DNA of 6,305 bases from Oscillospiraceae bacterium (GCA_902791885.1 CADAXO010000060.1:10163-16467); one strand, 5' to 3'; positions 1 to 6,305 are shown, counted from the stretch's first letter. The notes: generated by a model not told the origin, from the sequence alone. Translations and numbers: made by a program.

Positions 1-630
1 ACCGGCGGCCCTGATATAAATACAGATGTGGTCTCCGGCATTGTCTCTGACTGCGATCTGATCTACGCGGCCGACAGCGGTGCCGAGACAGCTCTTTCAT
101 GCGGCATTACTCCTGCGAAAGTAATAGGGGACATGGACTCGATCGACCCTGACACACTTGTATTCCTTAACAACAAAGGCGTTTCCGTTGATGTTTACCC
201 CGCCGAAAAGGATATGTCCGATGCCGAGCTTTGTATTAACGAGATACCTGCCAAAGCAGAGATAATCCTTGTTTGTTCCTTCTCAGGAAGACCTGATCAC
301 GCGCTTGCCAACATGATGCTTGCTGTTAAAACTCATAGTGAAGGGCGTGAGATAACCCTTACTGACGGTGTAAGTGACTTTATTCCTTTATCGGGATTTG
401 ATTCCATGTCGGTCGAAGGCGTCCAGGACCCTGAAAATGTTGCAATATCTCTTATACCGTTTACGAAGGTTACCGGAGTTACAACATCCGGACTTTATTA
501 TGAGCTGAAGGATGCTTCCTTAACACCGGGATCTACATATTCCATCAGCAACAAGCTTAAAAGCGGCGAAGATTCATTCGAAGTAAGGATCAGCGACGGC
601 AAGCTGGGCGTTATGATTGTCCCAAATTGA
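1..630 (+). CDS. thiN: Thiamine pyrophosphokinase, 5' end cut by window
   Basis: This cytosolic enzyme transfers pyrophosphate from ATP to thiamine to give thiamine diphosphate. The reading frame is open from base 1 and 209 residues are visible. It begins with GGP, which in ThiN-type proteins lies within the first ten or so residues, so only a few codons should be missing. Family motifs by visible residue number: AADSGA (23-28), GDMDS (43-47, metal/nucleotide-binding aspartates), EKDMSD (69-74, with serine where the family usually has threonine) and SGRPDH (95-100). The C-terminal thiamine-binding part shows TSGLYY (162-167) and SISN (181-184). The GTG at base 28 would cut off the conserved GGP segment and is not the real start. 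The gene ends 52 bases before the export operon with no terminator hairpin between them, so some read-through is possible. I see no functional link to the exporter. The assignment is firm; the exact start is unknown. Confidence 0.93.
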   Translation, partial: TGGPDINTDVVSGIVSDCDLIYAADSGAETALSCGITPAKVIGDMDSIDPDTLVFLNNKGVSVDVYPAEKDMSDAELCINEIPAKAEIILVCSFSGRPDHALANMMLAVKTHSEGREITLTDGVSDFIPLSGFDSMSVEGVQDPENVAISLIPFTKVTGVTTSGLYYELKDASLTPGSTYSISNKLKSGEDSFEVRISDGKLGVMIVPN

Positions 631-652
631 GTTGTCAATTATATGATATAAT
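627..652 (+). promoter_or_regulatory. Extended -10 promoter for the export operon
   Basis: A perfect TATAAT lies at 647-652, preceded by TG at 644-645, giving the extended -10 form TGnTATAAT. No good -35 stands at 16-18 bases. The nearest candidate is TTGAGT at 627-632, spaced only 14 bases and overlapping the thiN stop codon. Extended -10 promoters need little from the -35, so sigma-A recognition is plausible. Transcription should start near 658-660, leaving a leader of about 24 bases with an AGGAG ribosome binding site at 672-676, six bases before the ATG at 683. Confidence 0.6.
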
Positions 653-653
653 T
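637..653. repeat. Perfect 17-base palindrome over the -10 box
   Basis: AATTATAT (637-644), a central G (645) and ATATAATT (646-653) form a perfect inverted repeat with 8-base arms. It covers the whole extended -10 element. Placement and size fit an operator for a dimeric repressor of the export genes. The arms are entirely A/T, so chance is a real alternative, partly because TATAAT itself supplies most of one arm. Confidence 0.45.
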
Positions 654-682
654 TAAGTGCAAGTTACCGAAAGGAGAGAAAT

Positions 683-1105
683 ATGCCTGAAAGCAACAGT
701 GTATTCAGGAAGAAGACTCTCGAAAGGATCTCAACACCTGAACAGCTTACGGATTATCTTCATGTAACGAACCCCGGAATTTGGTGGACTCTTGCTGCAG
801 TTGTAATTCTCCTGGTCGGACTTTATGTATGGGCTGTTGTTGCAACGCTCGAGTCTGTTGCCACGGTAACTGTAAAGATCGATGATGAGACCGCTTATGT
901 TGTAGCAGATGAAAGGGTCAGTCTCGAGACCGGAATGACGGTTTTTACCGATACTGCTGATTTTGTAATTTCTTATATTGATCATGATGAATACGGAAGA
1001 GTAATCGGAGTAGCTAATGTTGATCTTCCCAACGGATCATACGAAGGCAGGGTAGTCGTCGAGACTATGCATCCGATTGAGTTTTTATTCTCTTCCAATG
1101 GCTGA
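683..1105 (+). CDS. Minimal HlyD-like (NHLM-type) export membrane protein
   Basis: This 140-aa protein is probably the membrane-fusion/adaptor partner of the two ABC transporters downstream. Residues 1-33 are charged and cytoplasmic; FRKKTLERISTPEQL (8-22) resembles the conserved N-terminal segment of NHLM-type HlyD secretion proteins. One membrane helix follows at about 34-54. The rest (55-140) is extracellular and predicted mostly beta: GMTVF (83-87) and the ending around EGRVVVETMHPIEFLF (121-136) recall the membrane-proximal barrel and C-terminal strand of HlyD adaptors. Full family members are usually several hundred residues long, with a lipoyl domain and a long coiled-coil hairpin. Both are absent here, with no frameshift or interrupted frame to suggest decay. 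The start has a good AGGAG site six bases upstream. Its stop is two bases before the next ATG. The family call rests on N-terminal and C-terminal resemblance plus context. Confidence 0.7.
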   Translation: MPESNSVFRKKTLERISTPEQLTDYLHVTNPGIWWTLAAVVILLVGLYVWAVVATLESVATVTVKIDDETAYVVADERVSLETGMTVFTDTADFVISYIDHDEYGRVIGVANVDLPNGSYEGRVVVETMHPIEFLFSSNG

Positions 1106-1107
1106 CG

Positions 1108-3285
1108 ATGGGACGGAAACGTATTAAGAAACCGGTAAAAAAGGGAGTAGCACAGGTACCCGTTATTATGCAGCTCGAGGCCCTTGAATGCGGAGCTGCG
1201 AGTCTTTCCATGATCATGGCCTACTATAACAAGTGGGTCCCTCTTGAAGAATGCCGAATAGCCTGCGGCGTATCCCGTGACGGTTCCAAGGCCAAGAATA
1301 TCTATCTTGCTGCCGAACATTACGGGTTTGAGGTCAAGGCTTTCCGCATGACTCCCGAGATGCTCAAGGAGCAGGGGACATTCCCGTGTATCATTCACTG
1401 GAATATGAACCACTTTGTTGTTCTGAACGGTTTCAAAGGAAAGACGGTGTATCTTAACGATCCTGCTAGGGGTACCGTAAAAGTTACTTGGGAAGAATTT
1501 GATAAGTCCTTTACCGGTGTAGTACTTTCATTCGCCCCATCTGAAAGTTTCGAACCTTCAGGTCAGAGAAGAAGTACTATGGCGTTCGCTAAGAAGCGTC
1601 TTATCGGTGCCGGTGCCGCAGTTATATTTGTTATGCTTACAACGGCGATAGCATACCTTTTCGGTATCCTTAATTCGCTTACTTCACGTATATATATTGA
1701 CCGTATCTTATCGGGAAAAGATCCCGAGTGGCTTAATGCATTGATCTCGATCATGATTCTGCTTGCCGTGATACAGCTGGTTGTATCGGGTGTATCGGCT
1801 GTCTATTCGTTGAAGATAAACGGTAAGATGGATATTGTCGGAAGTACCACATATATGTGGAAAGTTCTTCATCTTCCGATGGAATTCTTCTCCCAAAGAC
1901 TTGCGGGTGATATTCAGAACCGACTTACTCTCAATGCATCTATAGCTGCTTCGTTGGTAGGTACTTTTGCACCTTTGGTCCTCAATGCGGTGATGATGAT
2001 CTTCTATCTCGTTGTAATGTTAAGGCAGAGCAGGCTGCTTACTTTTATCGGTATCTTCTCGATGCTTATCAACATCGTTGTTTCAAAGTATATATCCGAC
2101 CTCCGTATCAATATTACCCGTGTTCAGTTAAGTGATGCAGGTAAGCTTGCGGCATCCACAGTTACATGTATCAGTATGATCGAGACTATCAAGTCAAGCG
2201 GTGCAGAGAACGGATATTTCAGAAAGTGGGCCGGATATCAGGCAGCGGTCAATACTTCAGTTGTTAAGACAGACAGAACAAATCAGATCATCGGAACAAT
2301 ACCGACTGTAGTATCGTCGATAGCGAATTATGCAGTACTTATTATGGGTGTATGGCTTTCTATGGAAGGCAAATTCACCTTGGGTGCCATCACTATGTTC
2401 CAGGGGTTCCTTGCTTCCTTCATGTCTCCTGCCATGACACTTGTATCTGCGGGACAGACTATTCAGGAGATGCGTACTCAGATGGAGAGAGTAGAGGATG
2501 TCATGGAGTATCCGGATGATGTCTGTTATAAGACTGATGCCGATGAGAACGCTCCTCTTACTAAGCTTGGAGGAACACTCGAAATCAAGAATATTTCATT
2601 CGGATACTCAAGACTTGAGAAGCCTTTGATAGATAACTTCTCACTTAAACTTGAGCCCGGTCAGCGAGTAGCTTTGGTTGGATGTTCGGGCAGCGGTAAA
2701 TCGACAATATCCAAGCTTGTTTCCGGACTTCATCAGCCTTGGAGCGGAGAGATCCTTTTCGACGGTAAGCCGAGAGAATCTTATCCCAGGGAAGTCATAA
2801 CAGGTTCCATCGCGGTTGTTGATCAGGACATCACGCTTTTCGAAGATACTGTTGCAAATAATATCAAGATGTGGGATGACTCTATCCTTGATTTTGAAGT
2901 TATCATGGCTGCCCGTGATGCTCAGATACATGATGATATTACGAAGCTTCCCGGCGGTTATCAGCATATGATCAAGAGCGACGGTAAGAATCTTTCCGGA
3001 GGTCAGCGTCAGAGACTTGAGATTGCCCGTGTACTGGCTCAGGATCCTACGATTATTGTGCTCGATGAGGCTACAAGCGCACTTGATGCCAAGACTGAAT
3101 TCGAGACTATCAACATGATAAGGGACAGGGGTATTACCTGTATCGTTATAGCACACCGCCTGTCAACCGTAAGAGACTGTGACGAGATCATTGTACTTGA
3201 TCAAGGTAAGGTTGTTGAGCGCGGTACACACGATGAATTGATCAAGAATAATGGTCCGTATACGGATCTGGTATCGAATGAGTAA
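1108..3285 (+). CDS. Peptidase-containing ABC exporter, NHLP type (C39 peptidase/permease/ATPase)
   Basis: This 725-aa membrane protein should cut the leader from a precursor peptide and export the mature peptide using ATP. Residues about 14-145 are a peptidase C39 domain: Q22 (oxyanion hole), catalytic C28 in LECGAA, H102 in MNHFVV and D118 in NDPARG, so the full catalytic set is present. A six-helix ABC membrane domain spans about 165-450. The ATPase domain is complete: aromatic Y in FGYS, Walker A GCSGSGKST (525-533, K531), Q-loop Q573, signature LSGGQ (629-633), Walker B D653 with catalytic E654, and H683. Length and order match the PCAT family (TIGR03796-like), in which Clostridium thermocellum PCAT1 works as a homodimer. 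There is no Shine-Dalgarno sequence before the ATG at 1108, so translation is probably coupled to the preceding gene, two bases upstream. No substrate gene is seen in the window. The export role is secure; the cargo is unknown. Confidence 0.93.
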   Translation: MGRKRIKKPVKKGVAQVPVIMQLEALECGAASLSMIMAYYNKWVPLEECRIACGVSRDGSKAKNIYLAAEHYGFEVKAFRMTPEMLKEQGTFPCIIHWNMNHFVVLNGFKGKTVYLNDPARGTVKVTWEEFDKSFTGVVLSFAPSESFEPSGQRRSTMAFAKKRLIGAGAAVIFVMLTTAIAYLFGILNSLTSRIYIDRILSGKDPEWLNALISIMILLAVIQLVVSGVSAVYSLKINGKMDIVGSTTYMWKVLHLPMEFFSQRLAGDIQNRLTLNASIAASLVGTFAPLVLNAVMMIFYLVVMLRQSRLLTFIGIFSMLINIVVSKYISDLRINITRVQLSDAGKLAASTVTCISMIETIKSSGAENGYFRKWAGYQAAVNTSVVKTDRTNQIIGTIPTVVSSIANYAVLIMGVWLSMEGKFTLGAITMFQGFLASFMSPAMTLVSAGQTIQEMRTQMERVEDVMEYPDDVCYKTDADENAPLTKLGGTLEIKNISFGYSRLEKPLIDNFSLKLEPGQRVALVGCSGSGKSTISKLVSGLHQPWSGEILFDGKPRESYPREVITGSIAVVDQDITLFEDTVANNIKMWDDSILDFEVIMAARDAQIHDDITKLPGGYQHMIKSDGKNLSGGQRQRLEIARVLAQDPTIIVLDEATSALDAKTEFETINMIRDRGITCIVIAHRLSTVRDCDEIIVLDQGKVVERGTHDELIKNNGPYTDLVSNE

Positions 3286-3294
3286 GAGGTAAGA

Positions 3295-5487
3295 ATGGGG
3301 TGGTTTGAGAAACAAATTGAAAAACGCCGCGAAGCAGACCTCGAACTTCTGCAGGATTCATTTGCTCGCGTTGCCGGCGTCGTAATGGGCGAGCGGTATT
3401 ATGAGAAAATGAAGGACGACGGTATCGTTGCCAAGACGGCGATAGACCAGGTGCTTAAGTATTATCACTGCAAAACGATCGATATTCCCAAGAGTATTAA
3501 AGGCGTGGAGAATCAGCTTGACTATTGCTTCAGACCTTACGGTCTTATGTACAGGGATGTTGAGCTTGACAAGAAATGGCATAAGAAGGCTTTCGGCCCT
3601 ATGCTCCTGTTCACGGTTAATGACAATACTCCGGTAGCGGTTATTCCTTCCGAATTCGGCGGTTATTACTTTTTGCATCCTGAAACGGGGCGCCGTGTAA
3701 GAGTAACAACTTTAAACGAGGAATTGTTTCAGAATGAAGGTTTCTGTTTTTACCGGCCTTTGCCTTTGAAGAAGATCGGAGTCAGAGATCTAATTATCTA
3801 TATCAAGAACTGCCTTACGGCTCAGGATGTAGTATCGTTCTTCATTGTAACTTTATTGATAACATTGGTAAATATGCTTTTGCCCAGGATTACCAAGCTC
3901 CTTACGGGCCCGGTATACAGCAGCGGAAATAAACCGATACTTATCAGTATTGCGATCTTTACATTCTGCGTAATTCTTTCAACGCAGTTGATTTCCATCA
4001 CCAGAAGCTTCCTGTTGAGCAGGCTTAATATCAAGACTTCAATGGGCGTTCAGGCATCTATGATGATGCGTCTTATGTCTTTACCGCCGAGTTTCTTCAG
4101 ATTGTACAGCCCCGGTGAGTTGAGCTCCAGATCACAGTCTGTTAATCAGCTGTGCCAGATATTAACGAACACGGTATTATCGACAGGACTTACATCCCTG
4201 ATGTCACTTCTTTATATTACTCAGATATTCGGATTTGCTCCTTCATTGGTAGTTCCGTCAATATTGATAATTCTTGTAACAGTTGTTTTCTCGGTTGTGT
4301 CATCGCTGGCTCAGGTAAAGGTTAATAAGAACAGGCTCGAGTCTGCAGCTAAGGAATCAGGTATGGCATTTGCTGCGATCAGCGGTATCCAGAAGATAAA
4401 GCTTGCAGGTGCAGAGGCCAGGATGTTCTCGAAATGGCTCGATATATATACAGAAGAAGCGAAGTATACCTACAACCCCCCGATGTTCCTGAGGATCAAC
4501 GGTGTTATAACGACGGGAATCGGACTGTTCTCGAATATTATTCTTTATACTATTGCAGCTAAGAACAATATCAGTCAGGCTGATTATTTCGCATTCTCAT
4601 CAGCTTATGGTTCTGTAATGGGCGCATTCACGGCGCTCGCGGGAATAGCTCTTACGGTAGCTCAGATCAAGCCTATTCTTGATATGGCTAAGCCGTTTAT
4701 GGAGACTGAACCTGAGACTCCCGAGGGTAAGGAGATCGTTACGAGCATTACGGGCGGAATAGAATTGAATCACATTACTTTCCGTTATTCAGAAGATACT
4801 CCCAATATACTTGATGATATCTCCATCAAGATCAACCCGGGTGATTATATTGCCATCGTAGGTAAGACCGGTTGCGGTAAATCAACATTGATAAGGCTTC
4901 TCCTCGGATTCGAGAAACCGCAGAAGGGATCTATCTACTATAACGGCAGGGATATCGAGAGCCTTGATAAGGGTTCGCTGCGTAAGAAGATAGGAACTGT
5001 TATGCAGGATGCAGGATTGTTCCAGGGAGATATTTTCTCTAACATTACGATCACTGCGCCCGATCTTACATTGGAAGATGCATGGGAGGCCGCAGAGAAG
5101 GCCGGAATCGCAGATGATATACGCGAGATGCCTATGGGTATGTTTACGTTGATCTCTGAAGGCCAGGGAGGTATTTCCGGCGGTCAGAGGCAGAGAATAA
5201 TGATTGCAAGAGCCATCGCTCCCAAGCCTAAGCTTCTGTTGTTCGATGAGGCTACAAGTGCTCTTGATAACAAGACACAGAAGCAGGTATCAGAATCTCT
5301 GGATCAGATGGGTTGTACGCGTATCGTTGTAGCTCACAGACTGTCTACCATTAAGCACTGCGACAGGATCATTGTTCTTGAAGGCGGTCATATAATCGAA
5401 GACGGAACATATGAGGAGCTTATTGCCAATAAAGGATTCTTCGCAGAATTGGTTGAGAGACAAAGATTGGATGCCGGCGAAGCCTGA
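3295..5487 (+). CDS. NHLP-type ABC exporter permease/ATPase with peptidase-like N-terminal domain lacking catalytic residues
   Basis: This 730-aa protein is the second ABC transporter of NHLP export modules (TIGR03797-like). Residues 1-160 form a soluble domain whose layout parallels a C39 peptidase: a helix around AIDQVLKYYH, a GP-MLLF strand, then VAVIP, GGYYFLHPETG and a final strand. No Cys/His catalytic pair lies at the expected places, so it is probably a non-cleaving leader-binding or docking domain (inference). The membrane domain runs from about 180 to 460. The ATPase domain is intact: Walker A GKTGCGKST (523-531, K529), Q-loop Q571, signature ISGGQ (627-631), Walker B D651 with catalytic E652, and H681. 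Both ABC proteins therefore keep full ATPase motifs; whether they form a heterodimer or two homodimers cannot be told. It starts nine bases after the previous stop, with GAGG at 3286-3289 as its binding site. It is the last gene of the operon and ends in tandem TGA TGA. Confidence 0.9.
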   Translation: MGWFEKQIEKRREADLELLQDSFARVAGVVMGERYYEKMKDDGIVAKTAIDQVLKYYHCKTIDIPKSIKGVENQLDYCFRPYGLMYRDVELDKKWHKKAFGPMLLFTVNDNTPVAVIPSEFGGYYFLHPETGRRVRVTTLNEELFQNEGFCFYRPLPLKKIGVRDLIIYIKNCLTAQDVVSFFIVTLLITLVNMLLPRITKLLTGPVYSSGNKPILISIAIFTFCVILSTQLISITRSFLLSRLNIKTSMGVQASMMMRLMSLPPSFFRLYSPGELSSRSQSVNQLCQILTNTVLSTGLTSLMSLLYITQIFGFAPSLVVPSILIILVTVVFSVVSSLAQVKVNKNRLESAAKESGMAFAAISGIQKIKLAGAEARMFSKWLDIYTEEAKYTYNPPMFLRINGVITTGIGLFSNIILYTIAAKNNISQADYFAFSSAYGSVMGAFTALAGIALTVAQIKPILDMAKPFMETEPETPEGKEIVTSITGGIELNHITFRYSEDTPNILDDISIKINPGDYIAIVGKTGCGKSTLIRLLLGFEKPQKGSIYYNGRDIESLDKGSLRKKIGTVMQDAGLFQGDIFSNITITAPDLTLEDAWEAAEKAGIADDIREMPMGMFTLISEGQGGISGGQRQRIMIARAIAPKPKLLLFDEATSALDNKTQKQVSESLDQMGCTRIVVAHRLSTIKHCDRIIVLEGGHIIEDGTYEELIANKGFFAELVERQRLDAGEA

Positions 5488-5552
5488 TGATTATTGGATT
5501 TCTTTCTGAAAGTGTCCTAATAATAGTGCAGAAAAATGAGACAAAATCGGTA

Positions 5553-5581
5553 TTGAAAACAGCGTAAACAGCAGTTAGGAT
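5553..5581 (+). promoter_or_regulatory. Possible sigma-A promoter upstream of the hairpin
   Basis: TTGAAA (5553-5558) and TAGGAT (5576-5581) are 17 bases apart, matching 5/6 and 4/6 of the consensus boxes. An alternative -10, TATACT at 5581-5586, has better composition but no matching -35. If real, transcription would start near 5588 and run through the hairpin at 5602-5626 before reaching the DUF5688-like gene. The gap of only 32 bases between that hairpin and the ATG leaves no room for a promoter further down, which favours this site. Confidence 0.35.
5557..5572 (+). repeat. Direct repeat AAACAGC, 9-base period
   Basis: AAACAGC occurs at 5557-5563 and again at 5566-5572, separated by GT, between the putative -35 and -10 boxes. 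A shorter copy, AACAGC, lies at 5599-5604 at the foot of the hairpin. The two close copies could be half-sites for an activator or repressor that binds direct repeats. With only two 7-base copies the evidence is weak. Confidence 0.25.
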
Positions 5582-5601
5582 ATACTCATATACGAATGAA
5601 C

Positions 5602-5633
5602 AGCACCGCGGTGACCCCGCGGTGCTTTCGTTT
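5602..5633 (+). terminator. GC-rich hairpin, probable rho-independent terminator
   Basis: AGCACCGCGG (5602-5611) and CCGCGGTGCT (5617-5626) form a perfect 10-base-pair stem with the five-base loop TGACC. The downstream tract TTTCGTTT is U-rich but interrupted by CG, so termination may be incomplete. It lies 114 bases after the export operon stop and most simply ends that transcript. It also stands in the leader of the next gene, so it could act as an attenuator. The rest of 5488-5658 holds no supported small gene. Confidence 0.75.
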
Positions 5634-5645
5634 GCAAAAAAACAT

Positions 5646-5652
5646 GGAGGAG
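5646..5652 (+). promoter_or_regulatory. Ribosome binding site fixing the DUF5688-like start
   Basis: GGAGGAG lies six bases before the ATG at 5659. This near-perfect site selects 5659 over two in-frame ATGs upstream, at 5644 and 5596. The first would put the site inside the coding region and the second would place the hairpin inside it. Confidence 0.75.
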
Positions 5653-5658
5653 ACAGAT

Positions 5659-6305
5659 ATGCTAACGTATGACGAATTCAAAACTACATTTTGTGCCCGG
5701 TTCCCGGAAGTGATGGGTGATGAGTATGAGGGTTACGAACTTAAACTCATGCCCGTCAAGAAGCGGGGAAGGGAATTGGACGGTTTCACTTTTTGTCCGA
5801 TTGAAGATTCAAACAAAATAAAGGCAATGCCGACATTCTATTTCAATGAGCTTTATGAGGCTTATTGTGATAATCCGGATATGTCACTATGTGTCGTTAC
5901 TATCGCGGCATCGATGCGGAATGCATTAAGCAAAGGCAGAGATATTTCCGGATTTGTGGATCTTTCGAAGATAAAGAAGAATGTGATCGCCGAGCTTGTT
6001 AATCCGGAGGTCGCAAGTCCTTATCTTTTTAACGTGCCGCACAGAGAGTTTCTTAATCTTTGTATCACTTACCGCTGGGTTCTTAATATAGACGACAGCG
6101 GTGTCTACAGCGGGCTTATCGACAACGATCTCATGAATGCGGTCAACCTGGATGAAGAAGATCTTTATGTTAATGCCATGAAGAATACCAAAAGGCTTAT
6201 AGTTCCGCAGTTTAAGACTTTCGACAGCCTTATAAGAAGAATGCTCAGAAGGGACGGAAGAACAGAAAGCGAGATCAGAAGATTCATAGGAAAGATCCCT
6301 CCTGA
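5659..6305 (+). CDS. DUF5688-like protein of unknown function, 3' end cut by window
   Basis: The visible 215 residues resemble the DUF5688 family, which I know mainly from Lachnospiraceae and for which I know no function. Supporting features are an N-terminal YDEFKTTF segment (4-11), FNELYEAYCDNP (58-69), a DLSKIKKNVIAELVNPE stretch (about 101-117), PHREFLNL (125-132), an acidic DEEDLYVNAMKNTKRL segment (about 164-179), and conserved spacing between these blocks. There is no signal peptide or membrane helix, so it is probably cytoplasmic. Several cysteines (12, 66, 75, 74-76 region and 133 onward) are scattered without a metal-binding pattern. The gene continues past base 6305; family members commonly run somewhat longer. 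It has its own strong ribosome binding site and is separated from the export operon by a hairpin, so it is likely an independent unit. No role in peptide export can be supported. The family call comes from memory of the pattern and is not certain. Confidence 0.7.
   Translation, partial: MLTYDEFKTTFCARFPEVMGDEYEGYELKLMPVKKRGRELDGFTFCPIEDSNKIKAMPTFYFNELYEAYCDNPDMSLCVVTIAASMRNALSKGRDISGFVDLSKIKKNVIAELVNPEVASPYLFNVPHREFLNLCITYRWVLNIDDSGVYSGLIDNDLMNAVNLDEEDLYVNAMKNTKRLIVPQFKTFDSLIRRMLRRDGRTESEIRRFIGKIPP

Noticed and set aside
28..30. GTG as the start of the thiN gene
   Set aside because: The frame is open to base 1 and the upstream residues include the GGP segment expected near the N-terminus of ThiN, so the true start lies before the window.
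632..637. TTGTCA as the -35 box of the export promoter
   Set aside because: It is only nine bases from TATAAT, too close for a sigma-A promoter.
731..1413. Two overlapping minus-strand open frames opposite the adaptor and the start of the exporter gene
   Set aside because: They lie antisense to well-supported genes and have no recognisable domains or good ribosome binding sites.
1563..1896. Two short minus-strand frames inside the exporter gene
   Set aside because: They are antisense shadows of the membrane domain, overlap each other and have no recognisable features.
2641..3156. 171-codon minus-strand frame inside the exporter ATPase domain
   Set aside because: It is antisense to highly conserved ATPase motifs, which explains its length; the translation resembles no protein family I know.
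3358..4034. Two minus-strand frames opposite the second ABC gene
   Set aside because: The coding strand there has conserved family sequence, and the antisense translations have no recognisable features.
5502..5512. Small inverted repeat CTTTC-T-GAAAG just after the second ABC gene
   Set aside because: Five-base arms with a one-base centre cannot form a stable hairpin, and no U tract follows.
5644..5646. In-frame ATG at 5644 as the DUF5688-like start
   Set aside because: It has only A-rich sequence upstream, and the strong GGAGGAG site would fall within its coding region.
5596..5658. In-frame upstream ATG (5596) extending the DUF5688-like protein by 21 residues
   Set aside because: The extension would run through the 10-base-pair hairpin, has no ribosome binding site, and is unnecessary given GGAGGAG before 5659.
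5488..5658. Hidden precursor peptide gene in the gap after the exporter operon
   Set aside because: I found no frame with a start, ribosome binding site and leader-like sequence; stops are dense in the region up to the hairpin.

Overview
The window looks like a chromosomal segment of a low-to-mid GC Gram-positive anaerobe of the class Clostridia, most likely family Lachnospiraceae. The basis is purine-rich AGGAG-type ribosome binding sites, tight head-to-tail gene packing, an NHLP-type peptide exporter of the clostridial kind, and a DUF5688-like gene, a family I know mainly from Lachnospiraceae. This assignment is an inference from gene content, not a database match. All genes are on the + strand.

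Layout. (1) 1-630: thiamine pyrophosphokinase (thiN), missing only its first few codons at the window edge. (2) 631-682: a 52-base gap with an extended -10 promoter (TGATATAAT) embedded in a perfect 17-base palindrome, then an AGGAG ribosome binding site. (3) 683-5487: a three-gene export operon. It encodes a very short HlyD/NHLM-like membrane protein (140 aa), a peptidase-containing ABC exporter with C39 peptidase, membrane and ATPase domains (725 aa), and a second ABC permease/ATPase whose N-terminal domain looks like a peptidase fold without catalytic residues (730 aa). The genes are 2 and 9 bases apart. (4) 5488-5658: a 171-base gap with a possible promoter and a strong GC-rich hairpin with a weak T tract. 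(5) 5659 to the window end: a DUF5688-like protein of unknown function, cut at its 3' end.

How the genes work together. The three middle genes match the export module of NHLP (nitrile-hydratase-leader-peptide/Nif11-type) peptide systems. There the C39 domain removes a leader ending in a double-glycine-type motif while the ABC transporter exports the mature peptide. The second ABC protein and the HlyD-like protein are the usual companions. No precursor peptide or modification enzyme (LanM, radical SAM, YcaO) is visible here, so the cargo must be encoded elsewhere or lie outside the window. thiN and the DUF5688-like gene have no evident functional link to export.

Points of most interest: the adaptor lacks the whole lipoyl/coiled-coil section of normal HlyD proteins; the exporter module has no local substrate; a palindrome sits exactly on its promoter; and the DUF5688-like gene has no room for a promoter downstream of the hairpin, which raises the possibility of attenuation or read-through. 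I do not see an unmistakably new system.
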